Shown here piece by piece: positions 35,857 through 46,160 of a stretch of DNA of 64,000 nt; position 1 is the first letter of the stretch, and every line of letters begins with the position of its first letter. Made by a program: the position numbers and the translations under genes. Below the pieces are notes generated by a model. It ran no database searches and was not told the origin of the DNA. It saw only the letters and a program-made list of their open reading frames with translations. Location of the stretch: the NCBI GenBank assembly GCA_950106755.1, contig OX467084.1, positions 1,612,001 to 1,676,000 of the forward strand, in the 5' to 3' direction. The stretch comes from Climacium dendroides (lineage: Eukaryota > Streptophyta > Bryopsida > Hypnales > Climaciaceae).

Positions 35857-38800
35857 ATGCTGGCCATGGAGTGCGGGGGCGTGCTGGCTGTCCGCCATAG
35901 CCAGGGCGGGGCCGCGGTACGTCTGGAAAGGTCGAGAACTCGTGGGGTGCGTAGCGATGATTTGGGGAGCGTCCGGGTCGGGGTTCGGACGAGGCCGGGG
36001 AGAGGGTGGTGTGGGAGGAGCCAGCTGAGGATTAGAGTGGTCGAGATCCCCGGAAGAGGCAGAGGCAGAGGCAGAGGCAGAGGAAAAGAGAATGAGAACT
36101 TCTGTTTACAGGCGTTGGCGTCGGCGTATCCGCCCATCGCTCAGACAGAGAAGACCTTTCGCTTGCCAATCGATTATTATCAGGTGAGATTTTCGCAGGG
36201 GAATTTTTATGTTTTATTTTGCAATTGCATTCGATTGGTTGAATTCTCCCTGCGCCTTCTTTTGCCGCAATTTCCTTTCTCACGTTCTGAAATATCGCGT
36301 TTGTGTTTGACTGCCCCTGAAGAAGACAGAGATAGGGTTATCATGAAACGGTTTTTAGTTTAGTGGAAAATTGGTGTGTTTTCTTTGAACATTATGCACA
36401 TGTGTGGGATGCGAGAGTGGAAATTTTGATGAAGAAACTTTTGGTTGGGTCTCCGTGGGTGGTTGCCCGATTGAAATAGAATTGCAACTGCGCATGGATT
36501 ACAAAACACCGTAAGCCCTTTGAAGAGAGACCTGAAGTAACCCACAAATGAATTCCTTTACAAAAGGGCGTTCGAATTAATATACCTGAGTTAGTCGCAT
36601 TGATTTCGAGCGATAATGCTTGATCTGATTGATAGTCATGTTTAAAACACATTGATCCGGTATGCAAGTGCTGCTAGTAGTGGCAATTCGTATCCGCTCA
36701 ACCAAAAGCTTCTTCATCAAACTTCCACTCTCGCATCCCACACATGTGCATAATGTTCAAAGAAAACACACCAATTTGCTCCTAAATTAAGAAACCGAAA
36801 TTTGATCCATGTGTTCAAGTAATTGGCACTGAATGTGGAATTGGGAATCGACGAATCCTAATTCTTAATTTTCCTGGATTGTCAGTTCGGATTATGATAT
36901 GTCTAATGGCCGTCAGAGCAACCACAGTACCTTTCGTGATAATTGTCGGATGGATTTGTCCGGTTTTAAGAACGAAATTGTTGAAGTGGGGACAATTGGA
37001 CTCCAATAGCAGCTTGGCCAAAACATCTGGATGTGTATGACTCCACAAACTTTTGACGGTTATCAATGTATCATGACAGATATTAGGAGCTGAGCCTCAG
37101 TACCTGGCAGATGCTATAGTGCGTGCATTTGATTCGCGCATTAATAACTCTCCCCGACAGGGTTTTAGTCAGCTGGCGCTGCTGGCACGACTCGAGATTT
37201 TGAGAGGTGCACGTGACTCTCTTGCAGACCCTGAAATCCGGGCAGAGTATAACCAGGGTCTTGCTGAAGACGAGGAAGACACCCTCATTCTTGACGTTCC
37301 ATTGTCTAAGGTGAGAATCGTAAGTTTTATCGGTCGAGTTTCCTTGAATTGTCGAGTTGTCCAGCTTTGTTTGTTTGCGACAGGGTGGGATATTTTGTTT
37401 TGCTACAATTTTCTGGTTGTGAACTGGTATGCAATCCCGGTAGGTGTATGCATTATGCTTGGAGGGCACTAAACTAGTGAATTTTTTATGTAATAGGTGG
37501 GAGGGGCGCTTTGTTTGCTCCATGAAGTTGGCGAGGTCGAGGTCGTTTTGCAGGCAGGGCAGGCTCTATTAGCGCAGCAAGAGGACCTTCCAAAGACATT
37601 GAACCGCGATGTGGTGCTTGCTATGGCACTATCTTATGTGGAACTATCCCGGGAAGCGATGGCTGAAGTGCCCCCAGCTGTTGTAAAGAGTTGCTCGCTG
37701 CTGGAGTCCGCTTTGAAGATGTTAAGGGTAGGTTTACAAGCAAACTTTGGAAATGGAGATCATTTTTCTCGATTTCACACTAAAGAGGATGATAGCTTGT
37801 GCGCAGCTTGCGGCATCGTCACTCATCTCCTCTGCTGTTGGATTTTGTGCACCCGGTTGATGTGAAACATTCTCGTGCAGGAGGAGCGTGGTAGAGTTTT
37901 GGCGCTAGATTTGCAAGAGCAGATTGAAGGAACACTAGACGAGTTAGCTGCTCGCTGCATTTTGGAACTGCTTGCCCTTCCACTTGACAAAGAATACGAA
38001 CCTCAGCGTCAGCAGGGACTTCAGGGGTTACGGTCCCTGTTGTGGAGCGTGGATGAGGATGGAAATAGCCCGCCATTGGGTGGACTTAGTCGAGAGCAGT
38101 TGATGAAGGAAGCCTTTTCTCTCATGACTGCTGCAGAGCAGGTACCTCATCTTCAACAGCGTTTGCCTATTTCATGTATTTTGAACATACAATATTCAAC
38201 TAGAATAAATTTTCAATTTGTTTGACTGCCTCCTATGGTCGCAAGCATATTATTGCAAGCTCTATGTATAAGCTAAATCTAAGATTGGAACTTGAATATC
38301 TTTTAAAGAGCGAAATTCAGTTAAAAGTGACGTTTACCATATGGCAACGGAACTGGTCCTTGGGGGGGCTAGTGAGCTTAGTACTTTTGTAAGTTGTGCA
38401 ATTATAGCTTATATCCTCAGAAATCTTTTGCTTTAACTCCATATCTTTGATTCAGAGAGGCATTAATCGTTGGCCAATTTGCTGTTGCAGGTTGCCCTTT
38501 TTTCGGCCACACCAAGCAATATCCCTGCTGACAGCTCCGAAGTGTATGCGGCGGCACTAGCGCATGTGGCTGAAGGCTTTGTTGCTAAGACTCCACGTTT
38601 GATTCAAGAGGCAGATGCGTTATTTCTTCAGCTCCAACAGGCTGACCCATCTCTGCCTGACAGTGAAATATCAAATCCCCAGCTTGAGTTCGCCCTTGAG
38701 AGAGGAATTTGTGCTTTGCTAGTAGGGGAGGTGAGTGATTGTCGAGCATGGCTGGGCCTAGAAGACGAGAAATCACCATACCGTGACCCCGCGATTGTGA

Positions 38801-40633
38801 ATTTTGTGTACTCATACTCAGAAGAAGGTGAAGAGATTGATTCGCTGCCTGGTTTGTGTAAATTATTGGAAGGATGGTTGACAGAGATAGCGTTCCCGAG
38901 GTTCAGAGATACCGCGACCGTTCGTGTCAAACTTAACGACTATTTTGATGATCCAAGTGTACTCAGCTACCTCGAAGGGCTAGAGAAGGGCAGTGGATCG
39001 CACATGGCTGCGGCTGCTGCTATTGTGCGCATTGGAGCTAAAGCAGGTGCCGCTTTTAAAAATGTTAAGGCCACTCTCAAGAGGGTATTTCCTATGGGCA
39101 GAAACATGGAAAGCTTGGCAACGAGTGATGTCCTTGAAAACCCGGTTGAACTTTCTAGACGAGACGACGGCGATGCACGTGCTCCCAGTGCGAATGGTGT
39201 CGCTACAAGTTTCGAGGTTGAAAATTGGGAGGGCAGTGAGGAAGGTCAAGAAGATGGCATTTCTGGCAACGATAACAAATTACCTGATAACGGTTCTGGT
39301 CGAGGAGGTTCAAGAGTTATCCAGATTGCCTCTAGTGGTCTTGTCTTGGGAGCCTTGGTGCTGGCGGGTTTTCATTACTTTCCAGCACAAAAGCGAATGA
39401 CTCCTGTGGTCAACTTTAGCACACCGTCTACAGGTATTCTTGCCCATGTTCCATTACCACTGGATCTGAGTATTGTTGATATTGTATGTTGAGTAAATTA
39501 TGTGATTCTGCGAAAATGCAGTGTGCCTAGTTTCTCCTTGTTTAGTGCAGCTGCTCTGAGTATTATCGAAACTCTGAGTCTCCAGTGAAGCTGACCTTGA
39601 AGGTGCTATAGGCCTTTGAAATTTCACAGCTGCTCTGAGTATTATCGAAACTCTGAGTCTCCAGTGAAGCTGACCTTGAAGGTGCTATAGGCCTTTGAAA
39701 TTTCACTGTCAATGCAAACTCTGTCTAGCAGTGACTTGTTCCAAAGCATATACGTCAATTTGAGAGCCTAAAGTTTCTAAATTCCTCGAAAACAAATTTG
39801 GTAGGTTGTGAATTTGAGTTTTGCTTAAAAGTGTGTTGGGGTGGTCGCCATGAAGGGGTCAGGACGATGGAGGCCGTAGGAGAGGATGTCCCGCAAATGG
39901 ATGCTAGGTTGGCGGAACTCATGGTCCGTAAGTGGCAGGCAGCTAAAGCAAGTGCACTCGGCTCCACTTATGATATGGCTGCTTTACCCGAGGTACTCAC
40001 CGTCTTCTTTTGTCCCTCTTTCTTTCCATTTGGGCATATAATCAATACTTCTGGATAATATTTTACTATGTAACTAAAATGTTGGAAATCCCCAAGCAGA
40101 GTGCTGCAATCTAATCTTATACGAGTAAGGCAAAAGTATTATTTTCTTATTTTGAATTCCTACAGGTATAGAAGCAGATAAAACCCCTTGATGAAAACTA
40201 GCAAATTTTCAGTCTGATTAAAATAAGCTTCTTCTTGGTCCAACATATTTGTAGGTCGGCATTATGCACACATGTCAAATTCCATCCTGTTGTTGAAATG
40301 TGAATGCAGAGACGTTTACTTCTGTGGTGGTAACTTGTGCAGGTGCTGGAGGGGGAGATGCTGAAGAGCTGGACAGAGCGTGTTAGTGATGTGAAGAGAA
40401 ATGGTTGGTTTTGGGAGTACACGCTCTTGGGACTCAATATTGACAGTGTCACAGTCAGTGATGATGGAAGGCGAGCAACTGCGGAGGCCACTCTGCAGGA
40501 GGCAGCCCACCTGGTTGACCGTAACAATCCTGATCACAATGACTCCTATAGAAGTACTTACACTACGAGGTATGACCTTCGGCATGGCCTAGATGGTTGG
40601 CGAATTTATGGCGGAGCAGTTCTGCGCACTTGA
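35857..40633 (+). CDS. ARC6: ARC6 chloroplast division protein (7 exons)
   Basis: Exons 35857-36183, 37080-37310, 37497-37727, 37881-38141, 38491-39433, about 39832-39992 and 40343-40633 give about 814 residues (Arabidopsis ARC6 has 801). A basic transit region contains a short GR repeat. The J-like domain starts at about residue 105 (DYYQILGAEPQYLADAIVRA) and, as in ARC6, lacks the HPD motif. Conserved stromal blocks follow: EIRAEYNQGLAEDEEDT, LGGLSREQLMKEAFSLMTAA, ATPSNIPADSSEVY, DSLPGLCKLLEGWL and FPRFRDTATVRVKL. One membrane segment lies near 626-647 (VIQIASSGLVLGALVLAGFH). The intermembrane-space domain ends the protein (MDARLAELMVRKWQAAKA, STYTTRYDLRHGLDGWRIYG). ARC6 spans the inner envelope, tethers FtsZ2 in the stroma and recruits PDV2 outside. 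The exon 6 acceptor (39832 or 39856) is uncertain; both keep frame. The first Met could also be 35869. Confidence 0.95.
36053..36086 (+). repeat. GAGGCA hexamer repeat in ARC6 exon 1
   Basis: Four to five copies of AGGCAG in frame encode a GRGRGRGRGK stretch of the transit region. Such slippage-prone repeats vary easily in length. Confidence 0.8.
36368..36777. repeat. Inverted repeat in ARC6 intron 1
   Basis: Arm 36368-36448 (AAATTGGTGTGTTTTCTTTG… to TTTTGGTTG) is the inverted complement of 36699-36777 with only two or three differences over about 80 bases. A 250-base spacer separates the arms. Both lie within the 896-base first intron of ARC6 and would be transcribed with it, allowing a long intronic hairpin. 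Confidence 0.85.
39548..39706 (+). repeat. 79-bp tandem duplication in an ARC6 intron
   Basis: The segment starting CAGCTGCTCTGAGTATTATC at 39548 is repeated at 39627 without visible change, ending TTTGAAATTTCA. The near identity of the copies indicates a recent duplication. It lies in the intron between the fifth and sixth coding exons. Confidence 0.9.
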
Positions 40634-42649
40634 TTAAGAGGTTTTCTTATTATAGAGGGTAGGCAAATGAACTTTCTCCAACCTTGTATGCTAAGTATGA
40701 AATGGATTATTCCGGGATTCTGGTCTTTGAGCAGATACTTGCCATGCTGTGCTTGTGAACGCCCTTGACGCTTAAATCCTGGAAGGGGCGAGGCCTTGGT
40801 GATAACAGAGTCCAGATTACCGGATGAATAACTTAGGTGGATTCTTTGTTTCTTTGATTCTGATGCACAGAATGTCAGTCATCGGACACGTTTTGTTCTC
40901 TGCAGCGTTTTAGGGTTGACCAAGGAGTTGTCCAAGTTTCCAATAATGTGAAGATGTGTTTTAAAGTGTAACTTAATTTGGAACAATTTGGTGATGACTT
41001 TAAATCCTACATCCTAACTTAAGGTCGGACCACCCATAGCCAATCACTTTGGCGATTCTGGGACAGATATTGAGCAAAGTCAAATTTTTTCCCATGTAGA
41101 AAGATAAGGAAATATGGGGATTGCAAATTTTTCATAATTTTTATTCTCAAAATTGAAACTACTATGAATTTTGGGAGCCCAAAAGTGGTTTGAACCAATA
41201 GCCAATGGCTCTTTCACATCGTATGTCCAAACTCCACCCAATTAAGCCCATGCAAAAATGAGGTTCTAGATTTAATGAACATAAAAATTTCAAAAAATCA
41301 CTATGTCAAGGGAACCTTATATCAAATCCATTCCAATAAGCTTTACTCAAAAAAATTATAATATTTTGTTTGTAATTAAATTTAGAAGGAATTTTAAAAT
41401 ATCCCTTTCAAAATTTATAAAAAGAATAATATTGTTGATAGCATCGGTGAATTGAACTATATAAATGGAATCAAAAACTTGAAATCTACAACTCTTATTT
41501 ATAGATCAATTCCAAAATATTCTTCCAAGTAGTAATTTATAATGATTTTTTCCAAAATGTCAATTTTGGAGAAGACTCTAGACATTTATGGGTTAAATAC
41601 ATTTAATATGTTATTAATTTATTCTTTGAAAGTTTTCTAGTATATCTTTGTATTACACTATGATTCTTTATAATGATATCATAAAATTATAGTATATTGT
41701 AGCAAAGTGGAAGGTTTATCCCTTGAAAAGTGAACAATTTTTTATTAAGTTCATAAATAATATTTCCACTTTAGAAATGTATTATTTCCAGTTTTTAGCT
41801 TAAAAAAATTCTTTAAAAATTCCTTAAATTTTTTTATAAAAAAAATAGATTTTTTAGATTTATATGTATATGAAAAGCTTTGAATTATTCCATTTTGATT
41901 AATGAGATGAAAGTTACAAGGAGTTTTAGTTTGTGAGAAATTATAAATTCTTTACTCTAAAATAAACTTTGAAGTCCTTTATTTAACTCAATTTTCAATA
42001 TTTTTTGAAAAAAATAAAATCATAGGATGTAGATAATTTATTACAGCGTTACAACCATTGGGATTGGCATTTTTCAATTCCATAACTAAATTCTTCACAA
42101 TTTAGTATTTTGAATCATTCTCTAATTTTTTTGCTTATTATTTTATTTCCTATATGTTGTATGACTTCAATTGATCTAAAATGTTTTTAGCATGTAGCCA
42201 ACATGCTTTGAAGATTGAATCCAAATAAGCACCACCATTTTGGACATTTTTTCATACAAATGTGATCCTATAAAGTGCAACTGCCCATTTTTTTTTGCAA
42301 AGCCCCCAAAAGGCTTTTTGTAACTTCAAATGCTAATATCTTGTAATCTACATGGTAGAAATTTCTTAAATTTTTTCCACATCTTTTCAAACAAGCATAC
42401 CAAATGATCCTACAATTACGGGTGTCTAAAAATGATTGTCAATTTTTTTCCTAAAATTTGGTACTTGTATTAGAAATGGTAGTTTTGGGCTTGAAAGATT
42501 TGTCACTCGCAAGACATGTTTTGTAGACTGATGAATTCCATACTCATTCACAAATAGCATGTAGTGTGTAGAAGTACCATAAGAGCGTTGCTTAAAGAAG
42601 TGGTAGTGTGTGGTGGACACATATTAATTTGAAGTGATGATGTGCTCAC
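40634..42649. other. ARC6 3' flank and A/T-rich DNA
   Basis: The first few hundred bases are balanced (3' untranslated region). From about 41050 the sequence is A/T-rich without a supported frame. The end resembles the dispersed segment near 1480-1560. Confidence 0.4.
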
Positions 42650-42994
42650 TACACTAATGATGATAAATAGTGTTATGTTGTGATTAGTATTACTTGGACT
42701 TTTACCCCGGTCACTCTAAACTTCAATTACTTGGCATTTAGTGTTGTATTCACTTTTTTGAGTAGTAACTTTTTTGAGCATGTAATAGGTTTCTTGGGTT
42801 CATACGTTTTTCTTTGCATTTTAATGAAATAGTTAGATAACACTAAATGTAAACTTGTAAAAAATTTATACCCAATAGTTGACAAATAGTGTCTGTGCTG
42901 ACATTTATTGTTGGTAACAATTAACCGGATTGTTGACAATTAGTGTTATACTTTGTGATTAGTGTTGCCAACACTATTTATCATCATTAGTGTA
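42650..42994. mobile_element. MITE, deletion derivative of the pogo-like element
   Basis: A 341-bp element (42652-42992) begins CACTAATGATGATAAATAGT and ends with the exact inverted counterpart, bordered by TA on both sides (42650-42651, 42993-42994). Its left ~100 bases match 9408-9490 and its right ~190 bases match 17650-17845. The left copy here has an extra 16 bases (ATTAGTATTACTTGGA region) absent at 9440. With no coding capacity it depends on a transposase supplied in trans. Because the element is preceded by CAC, a CACTA reading (CACTACACTAATG) is also possible, but no 3-bp target duplication is seen in that register. Confidence 0.7.
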
Positions 42995-43556
42995 GTGATT
43001 CTTTTTCTGGATAATTCTTTTTTGCAAAATTTCTACTGAAAAGAACGAGGCTACACATACCAAGAAAAACCAGTGATTAAAATTTAGCCTGGAAATACTC
43101 TCATAATGGGAGTATGTATGCAGCCACCAATTGAATGGTGAAGACCATGGGTATCATGTCGGTATCACAACAGGATTGCAAGTGTATCAGTGGCATCCAG
43201 AGGGTATCCAAGGTATCTTATAGTCTAAGCTAGCACTTTTATTGGCACCATAGGGACCAGATTGCACCATTTCAAAAATAAATGGCTACTTTTCGCCAGT
43301 AATGAAAGTAATCTTCTTTCATCACAAAATTTCCATTTCTATTTAAAATAGAAATGCAGATGAAATCGCCAAATTGAGATGCAAAAGTGCATGAATATGA
43401 TTGAGAAGTGAGTGTTTTGGGGTCCAAAAGGTGGATGAAAGTAGAAATACAATTCTTCAACAAATTTTAAGTGACCGCCATCCTGGCCCTTTCTCAGAAA
43501 GTAAAAAAAAGGGTAGACTCTTAAGCTACATTGATCTTCAATACCCAACTCCTACC
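42995..43556. other. Spacer
   Basis: No gene supported; probably the 3' flank of the minus-strand gene that ends at 43557. A frame at 43339-43548 (minus) has no recognisable motif. Confidence 0.35.
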
Positions 43557-44512
43557 CTAACACACGAAAATACTGTTCATTAAGACTATGCCAAAGACGA
43601 CAGAGAGGAATACCATAACGTCGAGGTAGCTCCGTTCTTCTAAGATTATGAGCCCCTTATTCGACTCTGTAGATGTTGCCATGTCCGCCTCGACAGCGGA
43701 TGCTGCCTCCGATTCAGCAGCGGATGCTGCCTCTGCCTCTACAGCGGATGCTGCCTCTGCCCCTACAGCGGATGTTGCCTCCGATTCAGCAGCGGATGCT
43801 GCCTCTGCCTCTACAGCGGATGTTGCCTCCGATTTAGCAGCAGATGTTGCCTCCGCCTCTACAGCGGATGTTGCCTCCGATTTAGCAGCAGATGTTGCCT
43901 CCACCTCTACAGCGGATGCTGCCTCCGATTCAACATCTTCAATCTTTCCCTCTCTCAAAAGCATACTGATATTGTACTGGAGTCTCTGCATTCAAGAATC
44001 AAGCTCCAGCCTCAAAGTCGACCGAGGCAAACTTTTATGCACATGTAAACTCAATTATGGACTAGTTCAAATTCTATCAAATTTCTCACGTGCAAATGAT
44101 CGAACGGAGATAATGAGGGGAAAGGATCACTTACTCTAGACTCTGATTCATCCGTTTTGCGCTTCTTCTTCATCTCGTGATAGTCGAGAAACTTGTCGTG
44201 TACACTAGCAAGGATACCCAGGAAAGCGAGAAAGGACAGCAGAGCAGGAAACCGAGCAAACTCACACTTGTGAGCATTCGCCTTCGCAGCCAACATGTTC
44301 ATTACCCCTACTTGAAAGACCAAGTAATACGAAATCAACGTATACATCTCATTCTTGGCAGCCTGGCCTCTAGCTCTTTTGCTTTCAATACTAGTTTGTA
44401 TCAATTTCAGGTTTTCATCCCACCTCTTGAGGATAGCCTCGAGCTCTGGTTTTTTTACGATCTTCGCCAGCGATCGAACCTGTTTGCAGATGTCTCCTAT
44501 ATCTCCTGCCAT
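43557..44512 (-). CDS. Unrecognised membrane protein with Ala/Glu/Ser repeat (2 exons)
   Basis: Exon 1 is 44512-44135 and exon 2 is 43985-43557, joined in phase 0 with a perfect donor (GTAAGT) and acceptor (ATGCAG), giving 268 residues. The N-terminus is helical (DICKQVRSLAKIVKKPELEA, LKRWDENLKLIQTSIESKRA) and leads to two hydrophobic segments, about residues 56-75 (MYTLISYYLVFQVGVMNMLA) and 90-106 (LLSFLAFLGILASV). A charged KKKRK stretch follows, then an acidic low-complexity region of 8-residue units (SAVEAEAT / SAAKSEAT), and finally a third hydrophobic segment (VMVFLSVVFGIVLMNSIF) at the extreme C-terminus. The layout WxxNLxxIQxSIxSKRxxG + NEMYTL recalls plant proteins of unknown function seen in gene families, but I cannot name it. 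It shares an intergenic region with the gene at 45389. Confidence 0.7.
43686..43934. repeat. 24-bp coding minisatellite
   Basis: About ten units of 24 bases (GCGGATGCTGCCTCTGCCTC and close variants on the plus strand) encode alternating (A/T)SAVEAEA and (A/T)SAAxSEA in the minus-strand gene. The period keeps frame, so copy number can change without breaking the protein. The opposite strand is also open across the array, an automatic effect of the repeat. Confidence 0.85.
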
Positions 44513-45388
44513 TCAATTGGACTAAGCACACCAATCAAAGCGGCTGCTATTACGGCACAACTCGATCACGAGGGCAAAAACATACAAGCAGGCCGAGTGA
44601 GACAGACTCACACGGATGGGAAGCGTGGATGATGGGAGTGTGGTCTACAGACCCCCGAGAAATGACGGGCATAGTTCAGAGTCCACCGCGCTGACAACTT
44701 AGGGTTTCGAGTACAGTCATTCTGTACAGATAATATTATAAGTTACACCTGTTCGGCGATACATACGAACTTGGCAGCAGTAGCGTTGACGATGGAACAG
44801 TACTGCCGTGTGGTGGGGTGTGTACAGACTAAAGTCTTCCCTGAAATGGGCAGTTCTGGATTAAAAATACTTATGTTACAGCATCATATGGAAGATCGAT
44901 ACCACTTGCGTTCAACAAAGAATAGCACTGGTACGGATCGAGCCATCGAGGTCAAGAAACTAATATGATATGCGAATTGCGAAATAACTAATGAAAGAAA
45001 TGACTTTGCCAGTAATGACTTTGACCGATGGTGATCTTGAAGGGGTCTCACTGTCCGACAGCGGTCCTACCAGCATTTTAATTGCGGCGAACTTAGGCGA
45101 CGACGAGGTTGTTGCACATTCGTGGAATGTGTCCAGGATTCGCTCAAAACCCTAAGTTGTCAACTTGGTGGACTTTGAACTGTGCCCAGTCTGTAAGCTT
45201 AGTTAGATCACTCCCGTCACTGCCTTCGTCTGCACTGAATCTCGTGATCGAATTGTGTCGCAATTTCAGCCGCACTGGTGGGCGCATTTTGGTATATAGT
45301 TACCGTGGCCTAGTATTTCGGGTCCATCAAACTTCCTGTCGTTTCACCTTTAAGGTCCCAGTTTCTAGCGCAGTGCTTGTCTGCTGAG
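44513..45388. promoter_or_regulatory. Divergent intergenic/promoter region with a 45-bp inverted duplication
   Basis: The two genes are transcribed away from each other from this 876-base region. Arm 44667-44711 (GGGCATAGTTCAGAGTCCAC… CAACTTAGGGTTTCGAG) and arm 45143-45187 are inverted copies with a few mismatches. Each includes CTTAGGGTTT/AAACCCTAAG, a telobox. The arms sit about 155 and 200 bases from the respective start codons, so each gene has the same element in the same relative orientation. Confidence 0.65.
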
Positions 45389-46160
45389 ATGTCTTCACGC
45401 CAGGCCAATTCACAACTTGAGGTTGAATTTGTGAATGCCAGCACCTGCACGCTGAGATTGTACCATCGCACTGGCTTTCTTTCCACTCAGAGAAAAACGC
45501 TGAAAACCCTAACCCCTCCAAGTGGGAACAATGTGACGGTCTCTTCCTTTGTGTTCCGCTTTGAAAATAGTACCAATGAAATCATCGACGTGGAGTACGA
45601 GGAAACAGGTGGCGTGCGTCGGAGACCAGTGTACAAGCCTGTCGATATTCAAATCGACTCGACCATATTGCTTCGCTACAGGAAGATCAGTGTGGTGGAC
45701 TCCGAGACGAGGAGTGCAGAGGCCAGCTCCAGGAAGAAGTTTGAACTGCGGACAGAACCCCGGTAATGCATGACTGAGATGATGATTCATTCATGTTTTT
45801 GAAGTAGTGAGTTGAATTTGATTCCAGCTTCGATCGATGTGAATACTTGAGAACTGGACAATACTGATGAAGTACGAATGTTGTTTGTGCAGAGCGGTTC
45901 AAAATGAAGCAGGTTGGGTCGTTACTGTTGTTAAGAAACTCTGCGCCTGCGTAAAGTACGTATCTAGTAGATTCAGAAACTTGATTCCAGCTACCCAGCC
46001 TTCAGCCCCTGTTTCCGAGCCTCCAGTCGATGGCGCGGACGCAGGCGGGGTTCGAAGGGTGCCTGCGGCAGTATCCAGTGCTATCAACTATGTCGGTAAT
46101 TTGAAGGGATGGACCTATTTCCGTACGGCGAATCGAAGGCAAGACACGATGCCGAGGTGA
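45389..46160 (+). CDS. Unrecognised protein, two exons
   Basis: Exon 1 is 45389-45762 and exon 2 is 45893-46160, joined in phase 2 (CG|A, Arg) with donor GTAATG and acceptor TTGTGCAG; total 213 residues. The first ~120 residues look like a small beta-rich domain (LEVEFVNASTCTLRLYHRTG, VSSFVFRFENSTNEIIDVEY, DIQIDSTILLRYRKISVVD). The second part has a Cys-containing hydrophobic stretch (GWVVTVVKKLCACVKYV), a Pro-rich linker and a short aromatic segment (AINYVGNLKGWTYF). No signal peptide or membrane segment is clear. I do not recognise the family. The ATG at 45389 is the first in the frame; an upstream TTG is not a credible start. Without splicing the exon 1 frame would end at 45766. Confidence 0.65.

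Noticed and set aside
43648..44139. Long plus-strand frame rich in Ala/Ser/Asp opposite the membrane-protein gene
   Set aside because: It is open because the 24-bp repeat keeps frame on both strands; the minus strand has splice signals, membrane segments and a sensible start.
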